Source: Trichoplax sp. H2 (lineage: Eukaryota > Placozoa > Uniplacotomia > Trichoplacea). Taken from it: DNA of 64,000 nt. The position numbers and the translations under genes are program-made. Of the stretch, positions 50,295 through 63,800 are shown piece after piece. The DNA is taken from positions 62,001-126,000 of the forward strand of contig NOWV01000120.1 in NCBI GenBank assembly GCA_003344405.1. Direction: 5' to 3'. The first letter of the stretch is position 1; each line of letters begins with the position of its first letter. The notes beneath the pieces were generated by a model. The model saw nothing but the letters and a program-made list of their open reading frames with translations. It made no database searches and had not been told where the DNA came from.

Positions 50295-53200
50295 TTGTTG
50301 CTTTAGCTTTAGTTGCAGAAGCTCATGAATACGGTACCGTATGGCTTGACAATTTGATGAATAATATGTATATTGCAGTTGCACTCCAACAGTATCGAAC
50401 GTAGGCTACGTACGCTAGTCGAATCGATATAATAAAAAAGACTTTAGGTGTTTATATATTTTCTCGGTAGCAATACAAAGTAGATTAGGAATGATCTAAC
50501 TATCGTCACCTTGAAGCTCGACTTTTCGAACTTGTTTACTTTCAAGCTGTGCTGTACACAACTTGAAATTATTTTAGCTTTCACAGATCACAATAATAAT
50601 AGTAGTTCTTTTTTTTGTATATTTAGATACTTGAACGATATCAATCCGTTTACTTATGGAGATGAATTTAATTCGCTCAACGTGTACAACCAAATTGACT
50701 TTGAATATCCAAGTAAAAAAATAGGACTTGGTGAATTGAACAACTTTACTTGATAGTTTCAGACGTTACTTTTTTAGCCGCCGTAAGTAAATTTCCCTTT
50801 GTCCATTACCCTAAAGAATGGCATTCACCAACAATGAGTCACCGTTTCGAAGTGAGAGGAGGAAAATCGTGAAGTCCAATTTTGGCATGGACTAAATTCG
50901 CTCCAATTGAAGGAGCAAAGTGGACGTTCGACGGAGTTAACTGTTTGGAAGCGAATTCGAAAGAGCGATGATATTCGATCAGGATTGATTGACTTTAAGT
51001 AGTCGCTTGATCGCAATGAGAAAAGTATATATATATATATAACTTAATAACGGCAGATACCCTACGGCAATAGGACTGTATTTACACTGGCGTTTTCTGT
51101 ATTGTATTATACCAAACACTATACAGTAGTGGTTGTATTGTCCGCAAGAAAAGTTGGCTTTTCCTGACGAGAGCGGATTGTAGCTGAAGAATTAATCAAC
51201 TGGATAACTTGACTTGTTCTCTTGATCGAAATCAATTTGCTATCTGTGATATCCAATACCAATCAACAATTCAAGTTACTACACACTTTTCAATCAGTGA
51301 CGGCAATAATTTTCCAGGATAGACCGAGTTCTAACTGATGGTCTTTTCTTTCACCATTTCCAGAGAGTGAAGGCAGAAAAGGCGTTGGTAACTGATGTTA
51401 GAACGTAAGGTGCGATCAAGACAATGCTTATATATTCTGCAAGTCATTTGTAACGCTACTAATGATAGCAGCAGTCTACAGTCGACTGATGACGTAATGC
51501 TGCTGCTTGGCTGGTTTCGTTCGTCTCGCGATCGAATCAAACATCTATTTAAATATCAAACAATAGGCTATTCTTTGCCACACAAGATAACACATTCAGC
51601 TGCAATCCTATTGGCTGTACGGTAAATAAATACCTACTGTCGACGATGATCAGCATGATGAGTAACTATGCCGTAATCTACGGTGACTTGTATTGTAAGT
51701 CTCAAAACGACTGTACAAATCTACAGTGTATGTACTGTACTGGAGGATCCAAACCAATTTCAGAGTGGTGAGAAAATGTTCCACCTCCAACTTCTCCTAA
51801 CTTTTATTACTGTATACTGTAGTACAGAATCAGTGAGGTTGACGTTTTTGCTAGGCCTAGGGTGTAGACTATCAGTGATTTTTTTGCCATCAAAATTGAT
51901 TCGAAAGTTTAAAATTAGTCATTTTGACGCTAATTTGGTAGTGTATCCGGATCAACGAAATTATTCTAAATATTGTACTACTGTACACTACAGCAATAGC
52001 ACAGTACAGTACAGTAACAAGCTCTGTACTGTACTGTACAGTAGTTTGCGTTTGTCATCCGATGCCATCACCTCCTCATTTACAGTACAGTACCCCAGAA
52101 GCTGTGGCTACAGTACTTACAGTAATTTATTAATATTGATTAATTATACAGTACAGCATAATAATAATTAATTAATTAATTAAAAGGGGGAGAAAAGTGC
52201 TGTTGACGTACCGTCTGTACGAGGCTGAGTTGGCGTTCTAATTTGGAGATATTTTTAGTAATCCTTCAAGGCAGTCAATGCGGTTATTTGTTCTGGCCGA
52301 AAATAACCTTTTCATCATCAATTATCTGGCCATAAAGTCATTATTATCAGCTTTTCCATGGTGAAGGTCTCACAGATAATCTCTACGAATGTTATTGTAC
52401 CCGAATTACTTTACATTGACTACTCAATTGCTGTAATATTACTGTAAAATGTAACATTGTTTATTATCATACAGATTCGATTTACCATTTATAATAGTAA
52501 ATAATATAAAAAATCAATAAATTCTAAATTCTAAACATATAGTATACAGTACAGTAATATATTGATGAAGCTTTCTAGTAGAGCTGGGGCAATAATTTCG
52601 TCTTGTAAGAAAACAAGAAGCGTGTGCTCATTGGCCTGATCCCTACTCAAACAAACGGTAGCTAGAAAATTTGTGGCGATCAGACCAATGGGCAAACGTT
52701 TCCTATTTTCTTCTGACGATGCCGCAAAAATTGGGTTTGATAAGAAAGTAAGTTTTCTCATAGCTCGCTGTTGTCTTTCGTCTGCACCTACAGTATAATC
52801 ACCTTAAAACTGTTCTCAGTAGTACTTTAGAGAGCTTCAATCTGCTTCATCTTTCATAAGACGTACATGTACTGTATTCGACATTCTCTCAATCAGTACT
52901 ACAGTATACTGTGCCAGTTCGACTCCGAGTCGACTTTGAATCGGACTTTTAAAATACTGCACACTTGTGCACAGTACAGTACAGTACAACATACAAGATC
53001 TGCTAAAGTTTTGACTCGATGTCGCAGATTCCTGCTGAAATCAAATAATTAGGGACATCTAAACATCTCAGTACCCTGTACTTTACATTCCTAACGTGGA
53101 CTTCTAGTGTAAGTTCTGCTTGAAAACAGTTACATAGGATCACAGACGCTAAGAAAACAGACAGAAGATCCATACTAAGTACTGTACAGTGTACTGTAGT

Positions 53201-53837
53201 GTTATTACTGCACAATATGTACAGTACATTACTTACAGTACAGTACAATCCTGTGTTGTACAATGTACAGTACTCTAAACTGTACTGTACTGTACTGTAC
53301 AGTACTGTACATACTGTATGTAATCATTTTTCATATTAACAGCCTCGTTTAGTAAAGAAAAGTCTGTCCATCCGAGGTCAGGATCAATCCAGGTCTTCTC
53401 CCAGTCCATTGGTACCGTACAGTACACTCGTACAGTACCGTACAGCATGGTTAAGATGGTACTGTATGGTAAATAAAGTGCTAAATGTTACTATAGCAAC
53501 AAGTACGCCGAAGAAAGCAGTATACATCACTCCTGCAACACACAAAAATTAAGCAGAGCAATCTGGAATATTATACATAAAAAGGTTAAAAGAAGCCATT
53601 TCTTATTTGAGGCACATATAGGTACAGTATTTTATCGTATTGGCAATCGTATTTATATTCGAATAGTTACGATTTAGTAATATACAAAACGTTATTTACT
53701 CTAATCGTATTGAAAAGTATGTGCTGATCGAGTTTTGCATGATCCTAATATTGTAGGCAAAGTAGTAGACGCGTATATTGATAACATAAAATACAGTTCG
53801 TGTTCATAGTAATCAATTAATTATCATTCTATAGATA
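50295..53837. repeat. Spacer with two large GTACAGTAC clusters
   Basis: Clusters of interlocking GTACAG/CTGTAC words at about 51715-52160 and 52863-53310, plus a short one at 53411-53465; a (TA)n run at about 51029-51041. The 162-codon plus-strand frame at 51683 and several minus-strand frames run through these clusters and carry the diagnostic Cys-Thr-Val-Leu-Tyr-Ser pattern; they are not genes. No exon chain was found. Confidence 0.7.
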
Positions 53838-56625
53838 ATGGCTTCCTTCGTTAAGTTATGGTGCTCAAAACATAGACTTATTGATGATTTAATCGACGCA
53901 ACAAGGTAAGTGCTAACGTATTCAAACATAGAAAGTGTAGTTAAAATGAAAACCACATTCAGTTCTTCTTTGATTATAATTATTATCGATCGATCTTTTA
54001 AAGTAAAACTACACCACATTAAATCTTCATGGAAAGGATGATAGTAATTCAATGAATATAGTAGTCGAGACTTCATTTATTACTCTTTGCTTGTACGTGT
54101 AATTTTAGAGAAGCCGAGAAGTATCGAGATACAGAATATCGTGCTGTCGTCGTAATACAGAGTTGGTATCGAGGTGTCAGAGTCAAGGCGTTAATAAAGT
54201 AATAAGAATATGTCGTTTGTAATCCTATAATCACTTTTATCAACAATTTTTTTACCATCGCTTGATACCCATTCATATCGTGTCTGTACAGCGATGGAGT
54301 TATTTGTTAAATGATCGTTATATTATAAGGTAAACTTTTATTATTAATCATTGATCATCCTCACTGACATTTTACCTTATTGTATATTATAGACACTTGC
54401 ATCAAGCGGCATCGATCATACAGAGGTGCTTTCGGGCCTTTCGAGCTAGGAAAACTTACAGGATAAAATTAAAGGTTACTATTTTGTTGCATACTCTTTG
54501 AGATTAGTACATCCATCATAGCTTATCACCTGTAGAATAAACTAATTTTTATTTAAAAAATTAAAATTGTAGGAAGCTGTGACTAAGATGGAGTGGAAGT
54601 ATTACTATAATATGGCAACAATTGTAAGTAATCTATTGACAAAATGGTGTAATTTTACAATACCTTGTATAGCAATAGCAAGGAAGTTTCATAAGTACAG
54701 TACTTATAGTGGTCTGTATGTACGATAAGAGAATATCGATAAGCTTATATCCATTCAGATCGCTTTATGCTATAAAGAGTATTGCAAAAATTAAATATAA
54801 TTTATAAATTCACTGTATTTTTCGGTATTATAATCAAATATTAATTTCATTATATTTATGTTATATTTTATAGATTCAAAAAACTTGGAGAGGTGCGTTG
54901 AGTTCAAGAAATTGCTCAAATTAAGATATATTTTCCTGTTAAAAGTTACTTTTGCAAAGAATTTAGGATAAATTAGAAACGGAAACTGCCTATAGCATAA
55001 CTACTTACTACAATAAGCTTATTTTTGTCACAACAACTTTTACCTAACTTAGGGTATTGGACTAGAAAATACGAGTTTAATTATTACGCACGTAAGAAAT
55101 ACCTTGAAGGATTAGCTTTAAAGAATGAATTTGTGAGGTAATTTTAAGACTATATTTTTCAGCTTTCTGTACAGTAACTTTTAATATATCTATAATTTAC
55201 GTTTTCATACACGTCTGCGCAGACATAGACTTGAAGAAGTGGGCAGAAAACTTAAGGAAGAAGTAGAACAAAATCAAAAGAATGAAGAGCAAAAGGAGCT
55301 TTATGAGAATGCATCTAGACTGCATTATCTCGTTAGTACTCACCAGGTTTGTGCACTAGTATATGCATGGTAATTTTTCTGTAGAAATATTTGCCATGCC
55401 TTTCATCTAATTTATTTATTTATTTGGTGAATGCATTAATACTTTTAGATACCTGGTGTGTACAATTCTCCTTTCAATAGGTATTGCTATTATAACCCAC
55501 TTATTATAGCATAAGCTGTTCTATTAACTTACAAACGAGTACTATAAGAAATATCATCAAAAATATTAAATCCGTCTTACAATTTACTCATAGATATCCT
55601 AATCAGATGGAAAATCATCTGCGTGAAGTTAAAATGGCCAGTCTAAGAAGCCAGTCATATACACAAAAAAACAACCTGAGTAATGGTGGGAATATCGTTG
55701 TATTGCCACCGTTACAAACAACAAAGCAGCAGGTAGTCTCGTACTAAATATTAATTATCCAATTTTGGTGCGAAATAATATCAATTTAATAAAAATATTA
55801 GGGACCATTTCGATCACCTGAGAACGTAGTCACGCAACGCAATAAGGAAATTAATCTTAGCCTTCGTGCTGAAACTGCTTACACATCTGCTGATGATACA
55901 AGGTAAAAATTAATATCGCTTTTAAAAGTATACGTGGCATTTCCAATAATCATGATAATTTTGCTAAATATGGGTCAATTGATCTTAATTTTTAGACGTT
56001 ATATGAAGCAACTTGAAAAAAGAATGCGAATACAAGATAAACCGTAAGTTTAAAATGATTAGACTTTGACAGTTTTCTCAGTAGTCAGTTATAAAATGTT
56101 TATTTAACTGCTAAGAAACTTTCGCTAGTTCACAGAAAATAAGTAGAAAAAAATTCGATGCTCTTATTAACTCAGATTTCATTGTTTTACAGATTTCAAC
56201 CATTTTCTCATAGAACTATACCCTATGAGCCTACATTACATGGTTCGACATCATACGGAAGGTGAATGCCATTGTCCATATTATAATATGTAAATAGAAT
56301 GTGTTCTAATCAAGTTACTGTTAATCAATTTTCCAGGATTGCATACGGAACCGATCATTTTAGGGAAACTGACCACGATCTCGATAAGCATGATAAGGTA
56401 TTAGATGCAGCCTTAACATCTTTAATTTGTCGTAATCATTTTAAGTAATTTACTTTTTTACCATGATAATCACATGAATTATAAATGTTATAAAATAAGA
56501 CATAGTGATTGTTTATTAAATGCCTAAGTTAACAAATTTTCCTTTAATATAAAATGGGTATTTAGCCGTTTCAATCAGTTACTGGTAAAATTGAAATATT
56601 CGATAAGATTGGAAAAACCTACTAA
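53838..56625 (+). CDS. SPATA17: IQ-motif protein, SPATA17 homolog
   Basis: SPATA17 is a calmodulin-binding IQ protein linked to spermatogenesis and motile cilia (a central-apparatus/axonemal role is reported for relatives). Fourteen short exons join in phase to 342 residues: 53838-53905, 54109-54198, 54393-54474, 54573-54623, 54874-54892, 55053-55137, 55223-55346, 55449-55480, 55594-55732, 55802-55902, 55996-56043, 56193-56261, 56337-56397, 56566-56625. Three IQ-type motifs: VVIQSWYRGVRVKAL (37-51), SIIQRCFRAFRARKTY (60-75), IIQKTWRGYWTRKYEF (97-112), the last split over exons of 19 and 85 bases. A charged helix follows (EEVGRKLKEEVEQNQKNEEQ), then LHYLVSTHQIPGVYNSPFNR, which matches the human MHYLLSTKQIPGIYNSPF, and a late YEPTLHGS-type segment. 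Human SPATA17 is 361 residues. The upstream ATG is the first after an in-frame-poor leader. Confidence 0.93.
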
Positions 56626-57621
56626 AGCTTGCTACCAGTCATTGGTCTGCAATATTGACCTCAACTTGACGCTTTGGCATCTCTGGAGAAGAAAAATGAC
56701 GAATATTGATGACTCTATAACTCTACGGCCTACTGTATTTAATCCTGTAATTTATGATTGGTACTGTATATATAGGGATGTGTATACTGTTACGTGAAAG
56801 GCTTGACTAATTTCACTTTGATGCAGTAAAGACGCTTTCTGTTCAGAAACTTTTATGAAAATAATTATAACTATGTAAATGTATTATTGCTGGTACCTGT
56901 ACGCGTATGCTTAAGATTCTAATTATACAGCATCCGCGATGTTGCAACCGTCTATTACGTTACTAATATCGATAAACAATGACAAATAAAATGCGTTGTG
57001 TAATAAAAAGCTCTATTCGTGTAAATCGCACTTGCTAATATCCTATCTTAGTACGTCATCAAGCATGCAATTCTTCGAACTACTGATGCTAAAAGTATTA
57101 CCATAAAATACACAGAGTGTAGTAGATTCTTGCCAATAGATTGTGTAAATTCTTTGATTGATATGAAATAGAATCAAGTTATCAGTTCGTCATTTCACTT
57201 CAATTTGAAGCACACCATCAGGATTCATTTGATACTATCATAATATTGGTGATGAACGTTTAACTGCATCAACTTACAGCATCTGCATATTGTATCATTT
57301 ATTCGTTAGAGAAAATCACAGAAAGATTCTACAATTAAGGTACAAAGGCAGTAAAATTATGGGCACTTCAAGCTTGTATAATTGTTAACAAATTAAGCAC
57401 ACCCGGCAAATGCATGGTGATCTGGAATAACGTACAATAGTATGATAGCGGAGAATGGCTGGTTTCGTTCTCCGACAATTTTTTAATCAGCGTACAGAGT
57501 CATACTATGATATTGCCATCACTATTACTGACATTGTTTAGCAAACAGTTGTAAAACGTTACGAAATAGGAATATTGAGATTACTGTACATATAACAGTG
57601 AAGCAGTCAAATAGATGATAT
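56626..57621. other. Spacer between convergent genes
   Basis: Holds the 3' end of the SPATA17-like gene, with an AATAAA at about 56985, and the 3' end of the small membrane-protein gene. Nothing else is recognised. Confidence 0.45.
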
Positions 57622-58978
57622 TTATTCATTTTCCGCTTTTAGAGCACGTTCCTTCGCCTTTTGACCAACATCTAGTCCAACGACTAGAGGAATACCAAGG
57701 ATGCATACGCTAAAGAAAGCGAAGACTCCAACTATACCACCTAAACCCTGAAAAGAAGAATTTTTATTGAACAGTCAATAAATATCAAGATGTGGAACTA
57801 TCACTAACCGCCACTAAACAAATGAGCTAAAGGTAGTAGTCATGATTTTAAAACAAAATCCGTCGACAAATGTACGCGCACACGGCGATAAAGGATCTAC
57901 TCGCATTCAATAGCTCGCTATTATTATATAATTACTAACTGCTATACTCGTTTAAGACATATACACTAATGAGCAATTATTATTTAATTATTTACTTGAG
58001 TTAAGACTAAATTGAGGAATTGCTTTGTAGTACTGTCCATTGAAAGCAGAATACCATAAAAGCAACAACCTTGAACAGTTACCTACTATACCATTGAATC
58101 AATTCGTGCAGTATAGTACTATCGTGACTTAATGTACAGCGAGATGAGAAAACTCTATTTGTCTTCTAATTAAAATAGTGTGTAGTGGTTAGAAATATAG
58201 AATAAGCGTAATTTCCGTATTTCTACTTTCCCCTATCATGCACGTCGATTATATTAATCATCAGCTGATGGGATAAAGTGTAATAATGGTTCATGGTTAA
58301 CTATAAACAAGAGACATTCTTACAGCCCTATCAGACACTATGCCGCCAATTTCACTATAATTAGATAAAAAGTAATATCATGACTTTTTCCTAGACTAAA
58401 TAAGTTAACTGGATCAACTATAATCTATTTACAGAACTAATCAACATTATTATTTACGCCCTTTATTCCGTTCTATGCTATCGTATCTGAAATTTCATTT
58501 AGCCACTGCTTTCACGCGACAATGCGGTATCGTATAATAAGTGCAATAGTCATCTATAAGCAATACGGCTGGCCATGCAAAGACGTGCAATGTATTTTCT
58601 ATGGTTGTACAGAATGAAGACGACTTGATGTGGAAAGACAACCGAGAGAAAAGGACTCGCTCATGTTTCTCCGTAGGACTAGTTACTGTATTCAAAGTTT
58701 TGACTTTAAATTGTCTGGAAGCAAGTATGATTCTGATGATAAGCTCCGTCCAACTTTTTTGACGGTTTGCAACGTTTATCAAGACAACAGCCAGCAAGGG
58801 TTGATGGAAATCGCTTTGTACTCACAAGATCTCTTTTAGCACCGGCGCCTTCCGAGCTGCTATAACGTACTAAAGAATTTCTTTTTGTTAGGATAGCTTG
58901 TTTAGTTTGTCCAGATAAAAGACCCTGGCTAAATCGGCGAGAAGCCAATGCACGAAACGCAGAAAAACCAGATGCCAT
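57622..58978 (-). CDS. Small single-span protein with probable mitochondrial presequence
   Basis: Two exons, 58826-58978 and 57622-57747, join in phase 0 to 92 residues. The N-terminus (MASGFSAFRALASRRFSQGL) is Arg/Ser/Ala-rich without acids, and the frame reaches RNSLVRYSSSEGAG, typical of a matrix-targeting sequence with a cleavage site near the YSSS segment. The second exon encodes one hydrophobic span (GIVGVFAFFSVCILGIPLVV) followed by a charged tail ending KAKERALKAENE. A 40-50-residue mature protein with one helix and a charged C-terminus resembles nuclear-encoded accessory subunits of respiratory complexes, but I cannot name the family. The donor (CTT|GTGAGT) and acceptor (TTTTCAG) are strong. 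Confidence 0.75.
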
Positions 58979-60803
58979 TTTTTTCAACCTTGAAAACGAA
59001 GTATCTGATGCTACGCATGCGTCGTCGATTCCAGGAGTGCCGTACGTGAGCTACTGTAGTAGTGAGTCGCGTTTGTACAGTACAATGTACAGTACAGTAC
59101 AGTTTGTCCCAGTTCACTACTGTGTGTACTGTACTGTACACTGTACTGAGTGGACAGTACAGTATGAACGAAACCAGATAATTTACAGCATTCAATTAAT
59201 TTTACCCTGTACTGTACTGTAGACTGGAAGATTGAATAGGGTAAACTATTCAATCCACCCTTGTCATATCAAAACAGATACTGTACTTTACTGCATTGGA
59301 TCCATTTTGCAGTGTATAGAATTGAACGCTGCTAAAGTATTCAATTCATCCTGGTAATATCAAATCTACAATGATATTGTCTCCATCCTACCGAGTGTAC
59401 ACTACAGTGTACACATTAGTGACAGTAGTGACAGTACCAATACCAGGTTCTAGGGCGTGAGTGTACAGTACAGTGTACAGTACAGAATGTACACTCAGTA
59501 CTGTACACTGTACGGCGTCGTTGATTTCGCTTTCGAGGAAGCACAGTACTAAAACTAACCTGCAAATACAGTCGTTTATACGGACTTCGAACACAATCGA
59601 CATCACTATCATGCAGCCGCGTGCTGATACAGTAGTAACATTACTGTTGATTTCTCTGAAACGAAAAGGATCGCGCTCAGCGTCGTTTATTTCGCTTTCG
59701 AGAAAGCACAGTACTAAAACTAACGTGCAAATGCAGTCGTTTATACGGACATCCAGCATAATGGACACCACTTTCATGCAGGCGCGTGTTGATACAGTAG
59801 TACCGTGTACAGTGTACAGTACAATATCACGCTACAGTACTGTATTGTACTGTAGATACTGTAGAAATGTGCTATACTGTACAGTACACTAGTGTACAGT
59901 GTACAGTACTTACTGTACAACACTCGGCCCAAACACCGCTGAGTCACTACCATATTGTATGAAGTCTAATGAAGGACAAATGAAGACCTTTTAGTTGATG
60001 GCCTAAATTTGTTTCGCCATCACATTTGCTTATGTGGCTTTGCTTAGGCATCATTCATTCGAGAATAGGATAATATCGGATTGACATCAATCATTGTCAT
60101 ATGAAGGGAATCATATTCCAGTTTACATTTGTCCCTCATTAATTATTATTGATTGAATAAAATTCTCTTCGACGAGCATTCACGATACCTCCAGTTGAAA
60201 GTTGAATATCATTCACGAGAACGATTTATCGCTGCTGCTCTAGCCTATACTGTCCAAACGAAACTCTGTCCTAATTGATGTTGCTACGTGTTGCATGTTG
60301 ATACAGTATAGAAAGATCGTTTTTGGGGACGATTATTTGTATATTTGGTTTTTAATCTTGTTTTAGTTATACAATAATTGTATAATAGAATTCTCGTTGG
60401 ACTAGTTAATACGTCGATACACAGGATGAATATAATGGTAGTAAACTTCCATTCATATTCTTAATCAGGATTTAAACTAAGGAAATTATTACAAACGTAT
60501 TGCCCATAATGAAAATATTATATCAAAAGTATATTAATAAACTATGCAACATAAAGGTTACACTAGGATATCAGCAGTCAACTTTGTATCAATTAAGAGA
60601 TGTACTGTACGTATAGCATAATGTCCACGTTATAATATAATAGATAAGATTACAAGGCTAATAGTATCTTGCTAATAGTAGACCTTTACACATTTAAATG
60701 ATAGTATTATCTAGACGTAAAATTTCACTTAAATGGTATACCATTATCCAATCCACTTCTGATAAGAAGCTGTTATTTCTAAGTAGATATCTAGAATGGT
60801 TCA
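58979..60803. repeat. Spacer with GTAC arrays and direct duplications
   Basis: GTACAGTAC-type clusters at about 59072-59222, 59396-59510 and 59800-59925. Between them a ~125-bp segment is duplicated (59515-59639 and 59680-59803, offset 165). A 43-bp segment at 59243-59285 recurs at 59334-59376, and ATTGAATAG/CTATTCAAT forms a perfect 9-bp inverted repeat near 59231-59254. The 129- and 143-codon frames over this region arise from the duplication. From 59930 to 60803 the sequence is AT-rich with nothing recognised. Confidence 0.75.
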
Positions 60804-63800
60804 TTAGCGTAGCAAAGACCCTCGATCAGAGCAAGGTTAACTTAAAAAATTCTTAACGCTGTACAATCATATTGATACTTAAAACTAGAGTCTTATATGC
60901 GTATACCTTATTAAATTCTTAGCATTTTATATGACTTACCGTTTCCGCAGGAAAGCCACTTATTGCAATGATGACCTATATTCAAGACAGAATAGAGTAA
61001 GTAAGAAAGATATTTAACCCTGGCGATTTGTACATCATTACGTTAAGTAAATTTATTATCACGCAAAACGCAGAAACTTGAGTTCTAAAATTGATTTTTA
61101 TCTAATTGCATCTATACTAAAGTATGACAAAATTGATTATGATTGAAATTAAGTCTTATCTATAAGGTTACGAAGGCGTATTGCAATAACTGATCTACTT
61201 CTTTTATTGATGAATACAATACCTCTATCAAAAATTTTTTCCAATGTGGTCTTGTGGCTACCTATAGCATATTTAGAGTATTCTCCTTTTTCATAATAAC
61301 AAACTTTAAGCAGTAGTATAGAATCAGCATTCGCATTGATGGCACCTTTAAACTGTGAAAATGAAAGAAATTAAAATAAAGCTCATGACCATGACTGGAT
61401 ATTGGATAGTGTAGTCTATCAACCAAATAGAATTAAAAGATGTGAAATAAGCTGTATAGTTTTGCTACTTGTATTTCAAATAAAGTAACCAAAATGCTAA
61501 CGATAAAACAATGCTGACATTCCACGTAAATTTAAGAGAGTAGATGAAGTTGATAGGATTGATTACGTAGGTATTAGAATAAAATAGGTTAGTTTTAGAG
61601 GGCGAACCCAGTCTTTTCAAATATCAAGTCAACATGATATATGGGCCGATCAACGACCAAGATATAAAGTCATCAAAAATAAGATATTATTAATGAAGAT
61701 GATTGTGTTTTTTTCGAAATAAGTATTGTAATATTCCTTGTTTACTCTTAATTAGCTTAATTCTTGGAACAAAGTTAACCTTATAAAATAAAGACAAATT
61801 ATAAATTGTAGTAGTGAATTTATTATAGCTTTTTTAAAACTAACGTCGGCTTCTTCTCGCCATTGTGGGTTAAAACAGGTAGGTAACTTTTTAGTTTTAT
61901 ATTCATATGATTTCTTATTAACCAGTAGTCGCCTATGCCTGGAACTAATAGTAGATATAGGTAAAAAAAATTGCTTAGAATTTTTTAAGGCAAACTTACA
62001 ATATAAATAATTGCTAACATAGGACAGTTTAGGTGTATAATACGATTTTATGATAGTTTGCTAGTCGACTTACATGTCCAATTTTGCCTTAATGCAAACT
62101 TTTACATTTTCTATAATTGAAAGTAATATGTAACCAAATTTTAATCTTGCAAAGCATTAGAAAAAATTTTAGTTGCATTGGTAGCAATTACTTAATAAGG
62201 TGCTTATGAAATTGCCAAAGTTTTATTAATCGATGTTATTAACTATTACAAAGCATATTTACATTTCCAAAGAGTCAGATAAAAAGTAGATTGAACATTG
62301 ATACAGCCATAAATACCGTTTATTTTGCATCCAGTGGCTTGAATAATCGTCAATTTAAAGTTATTATACGGTAATGGATGTGAACCAAGATTTGCCTTAT
62401 CATTATCATCTAGACGGTAGTTATTAATAACATACGCCTTAGCGGTAACTAAAATTGGATTTATATAAATATTTAAACGATAGCTAGATATATAACATAT
62501 ACGTATTCTCTTTACCAATATAAATATCGACATGCGAATCTAAGGCATTAACGGTATGTCGACGATCGGATGGATATGACTGTTGCATATCATCCAGGGT
62601 GTTGGGCTCTCTTAATTTCGGAAATGATTTGCTACTAAGCAGTTTATAATCATTTTTTTCGGCTTTTCCATCCATAGAATTGGCTCTTAGCTCTGTTGTA
62701 ATAGTCCCGTTACCTAAGGAATTTGATAACTTAAGCCATTCATCGTATAAAGCATATAAATTATTTTCTTAGATAAAAAGCATACTTAGCAGGGATCTTG
62801 TTTCACTATTACTCCTTACAATAGCGTTATCCTCAAAAGAATCAAGCATATCCAAATCAGGAATAAAGTCGAAAGTTGATGAATGATCGCTAGGCGTCTC
62901 TGATTGACTATCTAATATCAATTTTATAGGAGATTTCCTAAATTCATCACTTTCTTCATCTTTACTTGAATTCCTAATATAAGTAACACATTAGTTTTAT
63001 ACTAAAATTTTAGTTTCGATATTAGATTTCTGCCTTAAGTGAATCTAGAAATCATTATTATCTGTAGCTCCATTCACAACTATTCGATTAAAACTATCAG
63101 AAAAAGTAAAAGTTTTGATCATATAATTAGTTTATCTTATTTTAAGAGCATAGTAACGAAGCTGACCTAATTTAATTAAACTGGCTTGAAAAAGCTAAAT
63201 GTAGAAAACTATTAAATTTGCAATCTTATTTACAGTTCAATTATTTGCTGCATGCCGATATGCTCTATTTGATAAATTATAAAACGAAGCAGATATGCAA
63301 ATTGTATAGATATAAAAGTGATTCGCAATTATAAGTATTATTTAAGAATGCACTGAATTGAAAAATTAGTCTGGGAGAAGATTACGATTAGGAATTTAAC
63401 ACCGATTTATTATAGGACAAGTACTTCAAATCAACTTGCCGATTTTTCCTAATTTGAGACTGTGGATATTTGATTTCGCTATCTATTGCAAGAAGGGCTG
63501 AGGAGGAATTTCGTGTTGGTTGCAATTTTGAATCATTCGCAAACTCTTTACTGTCCTGTATACAGTACACGAAGTGATGTGAATTAGCGAAGGCATAAAC
63601 ATTGTTAATAAGTAGCGGTCATGGTATCATATATAATCGCACGTAATTTGAATCCAGAGCTTGAAAGGTCAATAGAATTTGGCCGTTCTTGCTGTGATTT
63701 AGCTGATACCATTTGCCTGCAATCTATTCAAAAGAATTATTAACTTGAGATTGCAAGTACTGGTATTTAGTGTATATCTTTCAAAGTCCTCAATAATATT

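Noticed and set aside
51683-52171. 162-codon plus-strand ORF
   Set aside because: It runs through a GTACAGTAC array; the predicted protein has the Cys-Thr-Val/Tyr-Ser pattern forced by the repeat, and no splice or domain context.
59388-59892. Overlapping 129- and 143-codon ORFs on opposite strands
   Set aside because: Both arise from the duplicated 125-bp segment and flanking arrays; the repeated peptide reflects the DNA duplication, not a conserved domain.
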